This document shows positions 1-5,245 of a stretch of 6,915 nucleotides of DNA, piece by piece. Position numbers and translations under genes: made by a program. The notes under the pieces were generated by a model that was not told the DNA's origin, did no database searches, and saw nothing but the letters and a program-made list of their open reading frames with translations. Position 1 is the first letter of the stretch, and each line of letters begins with the position of its first letter. The stretch comes from JAHDWY01 sp964632865. GTDB lineage: Bacteria; Hydrogenedentota; Hydrogenedentia; Hydrogenedentales; SLHB01. The DNA lies in assembly GCA_964632865.1 (NCBI GenBank), contig CAZWDH010000335.1:1-6915 (forward strand), written 5' to 3'.

Positions 1-926
1 AAGGGATCGAGTTCGCCCAATTCGTCGAGAAAAACCGTCCCATGCTCAAGGCAGATCTCAAAGTACCCCGCGCGGTCGCCCACGGCGCCGGTGAAGGCGC
101 CTTTCACATGTCCGAACAGTTCCGATTCGATAAGCGTGGGGGAGAGTTCGGACAGATTCACGGGATGATAAGCCCTAATGAAGTCTTCCGCGGGACGTTT
201 GCGCCGCGCTTCGTAGGGGATGTAGCCGGAGTACGCGATCGCCTTCGCCACTAGTTCCTTGCCGGTGCCGGAGGGTCCGGTGATCAATGTCGTCACGTCG
301 CTCATGCGCGAGTAGAGCGTGCGCCGGTAGCGCGCCATGTCGCAGGTGAAGATCGATTGCCATGTTGCGGCGCGGAGTTGAGCCGATGCCGTGGACCCGC
401 CGATGATGTTGTCGAAGATGTGGTGAAAGGCCCGGCGCAACTGGAAGAAACAGGCGAACAGATGTTCCCGTTCCGCCAGACTTGGAAAGGTGTAACCCCG
501 GATATTCAGGTAGTGGGCCAAGTCCGCGCAGAACGCGTCGTAACAGTCGATCGGAGCGGGATCGCTCGCGTTGGCGACTAAGGCGGATTCGATGTACTCG
601 CGAAGTTTGGATTCGTAGCGGTTGTACAGCAGGTACAGGACCACGCTCTCGTACAGGGCAATCTCGCGGGTGCCCGCGGACTCGCCCCGTTGGAGGCCCT
701 CCCGCGCCCGGTTGACGATTCCCTCGGCCACTTCCGTGATGCGCGCAATGTTCGGGCGAACGGCCGCCTCCCCAGCTTCCCGATGCCATGCCGTGCCACT
801 GGCAACGAAGGCGCCGCCCAGCACCTCCCGCTCCAACTCGATTCGTTCCTGTGAGAAGGGGTTGCAATGGTTCAGACGGGCCAAGGCCTCCACGCGACGG
901 ATCGAACCCTGGTCGAAGAGAACCAT
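1..926 (-). CDS. Sigma-54-dependent transcriptional activator (AAA+ enhancer-binding protein), C-terminus outside window
   Basis: This protein should activate RNA polymerase carrying sigma-54 by ATP hydrolysis. About 308 residues are visible. Seen in the translation: Walker A GPSGTGKE at residues 217-224, the sigma-54 contact loop GAFTGA at 276-281 (inside ESELFGHVKGAFTGA), and Walker B GTVFLDE at 296-302. The start of the AAA+ domain is therefore intact. The rest of it and any Fis-type DNA-binding helix lie beyond base 1. Residues 1 to about 200 carry no receiver, GAF or PAS motif that I can see. This region is helix-rich, opens with a conserved-looking stretch around NPFSQERIELER (22-33), and is probably the sensing domain; its signal is unknown. 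The ATG at 924-926 is preceded by GGAGG with an 8-base spacer, which fixes the start. It is divergent from the lipoprotein gene, which has a sigma-54-like promoter. The family call is very sure; the regulated process is not known. Confidence 0.94.
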   Translation of the reverse strand, partial: MVLFDQGSIRRVEALARLNHCNPFSQERIELEREVLGGAFVASGTAWHREAGEAAVRPNIARITEVAEGIVNRAREGLQRGESAGTREIALYESVVLYLLYNRYESKLREYIESALVANASDPAPIDCYDAFCADLAHYLNIRGYTFPSLAEREHLFACFFQLRRAFHHIFDNIIGGSTASAQLRAATWQSIFTCDMARYRRTLYSRMSDVTTLITGPSGTGKELVAKAIAYSGYIPYEARRKRPAEDFIRAYHPVNLSELSPTLIESELFGHVKGAFTGAVGDRAGYFEICLEHGTVFLDELGELDP

Positions 927-949
927 CGTCAATACCTCCAGATACAAGC

Positions 950-979
950 AATGTACTCCATCTGCTCTTATTTTGTCCA
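950..979 (-). promoter_or_regulatory. Possible sigma-70-type promoter of the sigma-54 activator gene
   Basis: Reading the minus strand, TGGACA (974-979, 5 of 6 to the -35 consensus) is followed after 18 bases by TACATT (950-955, 4 of 6 to the -10 consensus). This would give a leader of roughly 15-20 bases that just contains the GGAGG ribosome site. It is a pattern match by eye only. A TTGAAA further upstream has no good -10 partner. Confidence 0.3.
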
Positions 980-1053
980 GGCACGAAAGTGGCCGCAGAT
1001 ATTTGTGTTGCTAAGTCTTTATATTTCAATCATGAGGGTCCCGGGTCGCCGGG

Positions 1054-1069
1054 TGGCATGAGCAATGCT
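1054..1069 (+). promoter_or_regulatory. Sigma-54 (RpoN) -24/-12 promoter in front of the lipoprotein gene
   Basis: The sequence TGGCATG-AGCA-ATGCT matches the sigma-54 consensus TGGCACG-N4-TTGCW at all but two specified positions. It keeps the invariant GG (1055-1056) and GC (1067-1068) exactly 10 bases apart. Transcription would start near 1080, about 40 bases before the ATG at 1122. The -12 part lies in a small perfect inverted repeat, GAGCA-A-TGCTC (1060-1070). The neighbouring divergent gene encodes a sigma-54 activator, which strengthens the call. I see no clear upstream activator sites. Confidence 0.62.
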
Positions 1070-1121
1070 CTTGGATAATCGTAGCTGAAACGAATTAACA
1101 CCTAATTGGGGGATGGACACC

Positions 1122-1730
1122 ATGAAGATAGTTCTTCAATCATCACGGACTGGAAGTAGATCCCGCGGACGCACGAAGTTCGGTGCGCTTCTGGGCACGA
1201 TACTATTCGCCGGAACGGTCTTGCCGGGATGTTTTGGTTGCGAGCCGGTATCCAGCGCGGGGCCGTCCAAAGAAGCGATTGGCGTTTACGATTCACGCGC
1301 CATTGCGGTGGCCTACGCCGGGTCCGAACTGCACGAAGCCCACCTCGGCAAGCTGAAGGCGGATTACGACGCCGCCAAAGCCGCAGGCGACCAGGCAAGC
1401 GTCGCGGCGCTTGAGAATCAAGCGCAAGACGCTCAGCGTCTGATGCATTTGCAGGGATTCGGCACGGCGCCGGTGGACGGAATCCTGGAACAGGTTCAGG
1501 GCGAACTCGACCGCATCAAGGCAGAAGCCGGCGTCGTGGCGCTCGTGTCGAAATGGGATGAGACCGGACTCGCCGCGCACCCGGATGCGGCGCGCGTGGA
1601 CGTGACGGAGGCGTTGGTGGATGCCTTCCATCCCAGCGATCGGCAGCGAAAAATGGCCATCGACATTCAGCGGCACAAGCCGGTACCCATGGACGAACTG
1701 GAAAAGCACATTGAGAAGGGCGACATCTGA
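1122..1730 (+). CDS. Predicted lipoprotein with Skp/OmpH-like layout, function unknown
   Basis: The product has 202 residues from the ATG at 1122. GGGGGA at 1108-1113 is 8 bases from this ATG. An in-frame ATG at 1113 overlaps that ribosome site, so it is less likely. The N-terminus has a long basic stretch (R9-K19), a hydrophobic segment (about 20-34) and LPGC at 34-37. This resembles a lipobox, though P at -2 is unusual, so a membrane-anchored periplasmic protein is likely. The mature part has IGVYDSRAIAVAY, then a charged Ala-rich helical stretch with coiled-coil character, then VVALVSKWD and VDVTEALVDAF. A short strand, a long helical hairpin and a closing strand with a D-[VI]-T-[DE] motif recall the periplasmic chaperone Skp/OmpH. 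That link is inference. I have the impression that a similar uncharacterised family occurs in other bacteria. It probably forms a single-gene unit driven by sigma-54, ending in TGA, 23 bases before the end of the convergent NfeD gene. Confidence 0.82.
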   Translation: MKIVLQSSRTGSRSRGRTKFGALLGTILFAGTVLPGCFGCEPVSSAGPSKEAIGVYDSRAIAVAYAGSELHEAHLGKLKADYDAAKAAGDQASVAALENQAQDAQRLMHLQGFGTAPVDGILEQVQGELDRIKAEAGVVALVSKWDETGLAAHPDAARVDVTEALVDAFHPSDRQRKMAIDIQRHKPVPMDELEKHIEKGDI

Positions 1731-1753
1731 CGGCGGGTGCGTGGTGTTGAAGT

Positions 1754-2113
1754 TCAGTCTGTCGGGTCGTCGGCGTCGGCTTCCACGTAGATTTGATTGC
1801 CTTCCACGTGCGTGACGCGAACGGTCACACCTTCGTCGATGAAGTCGTAGCGTGCGACCACCTGTACACGATCCCCACGCAAGCGCGCGATGCCCGCGGG
1901 CCGCAACATGCTAACGACTTCGCCTCGCTCGCCCATGAGCTTGTGCGCGGTCCTATCCGGAGAGACGCTAATCGGTTCATCGGACGTGGACTCTCCGCTG
2001 GATGACCGGAATCGCTGTGCGAAGAAGATTCCGAACTCAATGAGGAAGCCGAGCGTCAAGAGGCACGCTGCCAGAATCAGGCAAAACTGAAGAACAGGCT
2101 CAATGGCACCCAC
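1754..2113 (-). CDS. Short NfeD-domain membrane protein
   Basis: This 119-residue protein has one hydrophobic segment (about residues 8-32), a polar Ser/Asp-rich linker (about 36-58) and a C-terminal NfeD OB-fold domain (about 60-115). That domain has the family hallmarks GERGEVVSMLRPAGIARL and FIDEGVTVRVTHVEGNQIYVE. NfeD proteins typically partner with SPFH/flotillin-like membrane proteins. Here the ClpP-like protease domain of long NfeD forms is absent, so it is the short type. The start is a GTG at 2111-2113. A GAGG lies 8 bases upstream, and an in-frame TAG lies six codons upstream, so no longer form is possible. It begins 15 bases after the oxidoreductase stop on the same strand and is probably co-transcribed with it. 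No SPFH gene is in the window. The family is sure; the role here is not known. Confidence 0.88.
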   Translation of the reverse strand: MGAIEPVLQFCLILAACLLTLGFLIEFGIFFAQRFRSSSGESTSDEPISVSPDRTAHKLMGERGEVVSMLRPAGIARLRGDRVQVVARYDFIDEGVTVRVTHVEGNQIYVEADADDPTD

Positions 2114-2128
2114 TGCGGCTACCTCGCG

Positions 2129-2572
2129 CTATACGGTTTCCTTCAGCGACCAGGGTTCGCGCATCGGGCGCGACAGGAATGCGTTAGCCTCGTCGTCGCC
2201 GGGGAAGGTCTCGCTCTCGGGGTCCCAGGTCAGTTTGCGGTCGAGGCGCATGGAAATGTTGCCGACGTGCATGGCCGTGCTCAGGCGATGAATGTCCGTC
2301 GGTGTGTAGTACGGGGTCGTGCGGCCTTTCACGCCGTCGATGAAACTCTGGTGTTCCGACGGTGGCAGCGGCCACATCTTGTTCTCGGCTGGCTCGATGA
2401 CGGCCTCCAAAATGGCCTGATCACTCGCGCGCATCGGCTTCCGCCACGATGGGCTCTCTACCCATCCGTTGGTTCCCTCGAAGCGAATGCCCGACCCGCC
2501 CGACTTCACGATCATCTCCACACCGTCGGGATACTCGTAGTAGACTTTATACTCGGTCGCCGTGTTGGACAT
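2129..2572 (-). CDS. C-terminal piece of the interrupted oxidoreductase
   Basis: This 147-residue segment starts at an ATG two codons after the TAA and stays in the same frame as the N-terminal piece. It holds the remainder of the Gfo/Idh/MocA C-terminal domain. Examples are GGSGIRFEGTNGWVE and the region around HQSFIDGVKGR and HVGNISMRLDRKLTWDP, which are typical of the bacterial exported subfamily. There is no ribosome site just before this ATG, so independent translation would need reinitiation after the TAA. It ends in TAG at 2129-2131. It is best read as part of one gene rather than a gene of its own. Confidence 0.6.
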   Translation of the reverse strand: MSNTATEYKVYYEYPDGVEMIVKSGGSGIRFEGTNGWVESPSWRKPMRASDQAILEAVIEPAENKMWPLPPSEHQSFIDGVKGRTTPYYTPTDIHRLSTAMHVGNISMRLDRKLTWDPESETFPGDDEANAFLSRPMREPWSLKETV

Positions 2573-2578
2573 GGCGTC

Positions 2579-3424
2579 TTAGGGAAACGTGCCTTTGCCA
2601 TCGACCGAAACGGGTCCGCCGTGCTCCTGAAACATGGCCACCTGCGCGGTGTCCATGAGGTGCGCGCCCCAGTCCGTGAGCTTGCCGCCCGAGTAATCCC
2701 ACACGTTGCGCCACTCTTGTTGCCCCGTCTTCGTGGGCGTGTACGGGGTGTAGGGCGCCGGGCCGAGCCAGAGGTCGTAGTTGAATCCGTCCGGGACGGG
2801 TGCTTCCGCTTCCTTCGGATACACCTCGCCTTCCGGCAATACCACCAGAATCCGGTTCAACTTGCCGATGCACCCATTGCGGACCAGTTCCGCCATGCGA
2901 TGGTAAATCTCGACGGAGCGATCTTCGATGCCGCCCTGGTAGACGACACCAGTTTGTTCGATCACGTCGATGAGGACTTGTCCCTCTTCGATTGTCAGCG
3001 TCGGTTTCTCGCAGAAGACGTGTTTGCCCGCGCGAGCTGCCATGACCGACATGAGCACGTGCCAGTGGTCCGGCGTGGAGATCACCACGGCATCGATATC
3101 GGGCCGCGCGAGGATCTCGCGGAAGTCGCCGTGTGTATGGCAGTCGGAGTTGCCGTAGGCCGCGTTCACCATGTCGCGCGCATTCTCGCAGCGATCTTGG
3201 TAGACGTCGCAGACCGCCAGGACCCGCGCTTCGGGGATCTTGAGGAAGGCGTCCAGATTCCATCCCGTGCCGTGCCCGCCGACGCCGATGCAGCCCAAGG
3301 TGATCTGGTCGCTCGGCGCAACGGCGTTCGCTTCCTGGCCGAACGCCGCCGGTGTCATGCATGTGACTGCGGACGCTGCTGTCGCCGACTTCAAGAATTC
3401 CCGTCGACTCGTCTTGTACGACAT
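2579..3424 (-). CDS. N-terminal piece of the interrupted oxidoreductase (Tat signal, Rossmann domain, part of substrate domain)
   Basis: This is the 281-residue product that would be made if the TAA is obeyed. It carries the whole NAD(P)-binding domain with GVGGHG (47-52) and EKP (139-141), and the first strands and helices of the C-terminal domain up to GKGTFP. The rest of the beta sheet that normally forms the substrate pocket and dimer face is lost, so this piece alone is unlikely to be active. The ATG at 3422-3424 has only a weak GGGGG ribosome site 8 bases upstream. The Tat motif just after this ATG supports it as the true start. Confidence 0.75.
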   Translation of the reverse strand: MSYKTSRREFLKSATAASAVTCMTPAAFGQEANAVAPSDQITLGCIGVGGHGTGWNLDAFLKIPEARVLAVCDVYQDRCENARDMVNAAYGNSDCHTHGDFREILARPDIDAVVISTPDHWHVLMSVMAARAGKHVFCEKPTLTIEEGQVLIDVIEQTGVVYQGGIEDRSVEIYHRMAELVRNGCIGKLNRILVVLPEGEVYPKEAEAPVPDGFNYDLWLGPAPYTPYTPTKTGQQEWRNVWDYSGGKLTDWGAHLMDTAQVAMFQEHGGPVSVDGKGTFP

Positions 3425-3486
3425 AATTCAGGCCCCCGAATAGACCGATCCAAGCCGGTCACCGTGGTGCCGACATCTCACCGGGC

Positions 3487-3515
3487 AGTGTAGGTAAACC
3501 AGAGAACGCGGTCAA
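3487..3515 (-). promoter_or_regulatory. Sigma-70-type promoter for the oxidoreductase-NfeD unit
   Basis: On the minus strand TTGACC (3510-3515, 5 of 6) and TACACT (3487-3492, 4 of 6) are separated by the ideal 17 bases. Transcription would start near 3480, giving a leader of about 56 bases before the ATG at 3424. This is a pattern match by eye. Confidence 0.48.
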
Positions 3516-3541
3516 ACGCCCCGGCGCAAGTCCGTAGCCGG

Positions 3542-3571
3542 TTGATGTTCGGTATACCCGTGTTCAACAAT
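3542..3571 (+). promoter_or_regulatory. Weak candidate promoter for the pectate lyase gene
   Basis: TTGATG (3542-3547) and AACAAT (3566-3571) lie 18 bases apart, 26 bases before the pectate lyase start. Only four of six bases match in each box, so the call is weak. The 173-base space between the two divergent genes (3425-3597) also holds a short palindrome, CACC-GT-GGTG, near 3460. It could be an operator but has no other support. Confidence 0.22.
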
Positions 3572-3597
3572 GCCTCTTCAAATGGAAAGGAGCCGCC

Positions 3598-5004
3598 ATG
3601 ATTGCCCTCCGTTGGTTTCTCGCCCTGTGTTTATTGTGCGTCGTGGGCGTGGCCCAGGATTCCGCCCCGCTTGAAGCGTCCGCGGAATCGGCGCTCCACC
3701 GTGCGATCGCGTTCTTCCGGGATCAGGTTTCCGTCGAAGGAAGTTACCTCTGGCGGTACAGTGCCGACTTGACGGTCCGCGAAGGCGAAGGGAAAGCGGA
3801 CGATCGAACCGGGTGGGTGCAACCGCCGGGGACTCCCCACATCGGGCAAGCTTTCCTGGATGCTTATGCCGCGACTAAGGATGATTATTACCTGGACGCG
3901 GCGCGGGAGACGGCAATGGCACTGGTCCGCACGCAACTGCAATCCGGCGGTTGGACCTACCGAATTCACTTTGACGAAGCCGGCCGCGCAAAACAGGCCT
4001 ATCGCGTCGATGGGCGAACGGAAGGGCAGAACACCACCACGCTCGACGACGACACGACGCAGGCCGCGCTCCGGTTTCTCATGCAGTTCGACAAGGCCAC
4101 GGATTTCAAGGAGGAGAAGGTTCACGAGTGCGTGATGTACGGGCTCGAGAAACTCATCGAAGTCCAGTATCCAAACGGGGCGTGGCCACAGCGGTTCACG
4201 GGTCCGCCCGAGGCGAGTGAGTTTCCGGTGGTGAAAGCCTCCTATCCCGAATCGTGGTCCCGCGAGTTTCCCGCGCGCGAATACACCCACGACTACACGT
4301 TCAACGACAACACGATTGCGGACGTGATCGACACCTTCCTCGATGCCGCGGATATCTACGGCGATGATCGGTACCGCGCCGCGGCAATCCGGGGCGGCGA
4401 GTTCATGTTGCTGGCGCAAATGCCGGATCCACAGCCCGCCTGGGCGCAGCAGTACGACCGCGACATGCATCCCGTCTGGGCGCGGAAGTTCGAGCCCCCG
4501 GCGGTGACGGGTGGCGAATCGCAAGGCATCATGCGCTGCCTCATCGAACTCGCGCGGCGCACGGGTGAGAAGCGATTCCTGGAACCCATACCGCGGGCCG
4601 TCGCCTATTTGCGCGCTTCGGAACTTCCGGACGGGCGTCTCGCGCGATTCTACGAGCTGCAAACGAATACGCCTCTCTACTTTACGAAGGACTACCAACT
4701 GACCTATTCCAGCGACGATATGCCCACGCATTATTCGTTCATCGGCCCTTCTGCACTCGATTCCATCGAGGCCGCGTACGAAGCCGCTCTAAATGGAGCG
4801 GAGACATCAGATTCGGATGCGCCAGAGGCTCCTCCCGCCGATGCTATCGAGAAGATTATCGGCGCGCTGGACGATCGCGGCGCCTGGGTGGAATCGGGCG
4901 AAATGAAATATCACGAGAACGTTGACGTCGATCGCGTGATCGACTGCCGGACCTTCGCCGCGAACGTGCGAGTGCTCACGCAGTTTGTCGCTGCCCAAGA
5001 ATGA
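3598..5004 (+). CDS. pelA: Secreted pectate lyase, polysaccharide lyase family 10 (PelA/Pel-15E type)
   Basis: The 468-residue protein should cleave de-esterified pectin (polygalacturonate) by beta-elimination outside the cytoplasm. A signal peptide is clear: hydrophobic residues 7-19, with likely cleavage after GVA at 17-19. The mature protein looks like an all-helical toroid. Segments that I associate with PL10 lyases are TTTLDDDTT (146-154), QYPNGAWPQ (190-198), YTFNDNTIADVI (233-244), WARKFEPPA (294-302) and GRLARFYELQT (346-356). The acidic FNDN stretch and the arginines in the last two motifs are where family members place calcium ligands and catalytic arginine; this assignment is from memory, not alignment. 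An acidic Ala/Pro/Asp-rich linker (about 400-415) splits off a short C-terminal segment. AAGGAG lies 5 bases before the ATG. The gene is divergent from the exported oxidoreductase. The family is sure; substrate preference was not tested. Confidence 0.88.
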   Translation: MIALRWFLALCLLCVVGVAQDSAPLEASAESALHRAIAFFRDQVSVEGSYLWRYSADLTVREGEGKADDRTGWVQPPGTPHIGQAFLDAYAATKDDYYLDAARETAMALVRTQLQSGGWTYRIHFDEAGRAKQAYRVDGRTEGQNTTTLDDDTTQAALRFLMQFDKATDFKEEKVHECVMYGLEKLIEVQYPNGAWPQRFTGPPEASEFPVVKASYPESWSREFPAREYTHDYTFNDNTIADVIDTFLDAADIYGDDRYRAAAIRGGEFMLLAQMPDPQPAWAQQYDRDMHPVWARKFEPPAVTGGESQGIMRCLIELARRTGEKRFLEPIPRAVAYLRASELPDGRLARFYELQTNTPLYFTKDYQLTYSSDDMPTHYSFIGPSALDSIEAAYEAALNGAETSDSDAPEAPPADAIEKIIGALDDRGAWVESGEMKYHENVDVDRVIDCRTFAANVRVLTQFVAAQE

Positions 5005-5245
5005 TTAAGCCGGATTGTGTTGCATCCTCGATCGCGCCCGCGACGAACGTGAAATCACCATCATGGTTCCTGCCTGAGGTTACTGACAGACCTGCAGTCG
5101 CATTGTTCGCGCAAATGAAGCTAGAATGGCGCGTTCCGAAGTCTTTCGCGCGTGTGTTGCGCAGCTGCTTGATTGGCGGCTCACCCCTTAAGATGAGACA
5201 CGCTTGCCGTGCCGGGTCCCGCCTCTATGGAAAGGATGACGTTTC
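5005..5245 (+). other. Intergenic spacer between pectate lyase and acyl-CoA reductase genes
   Basis: No convincing gene is seen in these 241 bases. A weak hairpin can be drawn at 5070-5097: CTGC and AGGT pair with ACCT and GCAG, with a three-base bulge and nine-base loop. It lacks a following T-run, so it is not a classic terminator. A good -10-like TAGAAT at 5122-5127 has no matching -35 at the right distance. TTGATT and TAAGAT near 5169-5195 are only about 15 bases apart. The promoter of the next gene is therefore unresolved. Confidence 0.4.

Larger units (their letters stand above)
2129..3424 (-). pseudogene. Gfo/Idh/MocA family oxidoreductase, Tat-exported, interrupted by an in-frame TAA
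   Basis: Read through the stop, this is one frame of 431 codons, a normal length for exported Gfo/Idh/MocA dehydrogenases. These enzymes use NAD(P) to oxidise or reduce sugars, inositols and related compounds. Domains in order: twin-arginine signal with SRREFLK (residues 6-12); Rossmann fold with CIGVGGHG (45-52); STPDHWH (116-122); EKP (139-141), which holds the family lysine; and the substrate-side motif TDWGAHLMD (250-258). The C-terminal alpha/beta part follows. The TAA at 2579-2581 replaces codon 282. The family sequence resumes at once in the same frame, with ...DAMSNTATEYKVYYEYPDG. One base change (for example GAA to TAA) explains it, and no other damage is visible. It may be a recent pseudogene, a sequencing error, or two separately translated pieces. 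It is divergent from the pectate lyase gene and upstream of the NfeD gene. Confidence 0.85.

Noticed and set aside
175..1029. Open minus-strand frame of 284 codons overlapping the sigma-54 activator
   Set aside because: Its translation is Arg/Gly/Pro-rich with no motif. The neighbouring frame carries the real Walker and GAFTGA motifs and a good ribosome site.
1728..1757. Terminator between the convergent lipoprotein and NfeD genes
   Set aside because: The 23-base gap has no stem-loop followed by a T-run on either strand.
2573..2590. Programmed frameshift or selenocysteine/pyrrolysine insertion in the oxidoreductase
   Set aside because: The frame does not change across the stop, and the codon is TAA, not TGA or TAG, so neither known mechanism applies.
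2267..3493. Plus-strand open frame of 408 codons across the interrupted oxidoreductase
   Set aside because: It is antisense to a gene with clear family motifs. Its His/Arg/Val-rich composition is typical of antisense frames in high-GC DNA, and no ribosome site or domain is seen.
3631..4731. Minus-strand open frame of 366 codons opposite the pectate lyase
   Set aside because: It is an antisense shadow with no recognisable domain. The plus strand has a signal peptide, ribosome site and PL10 motifs.
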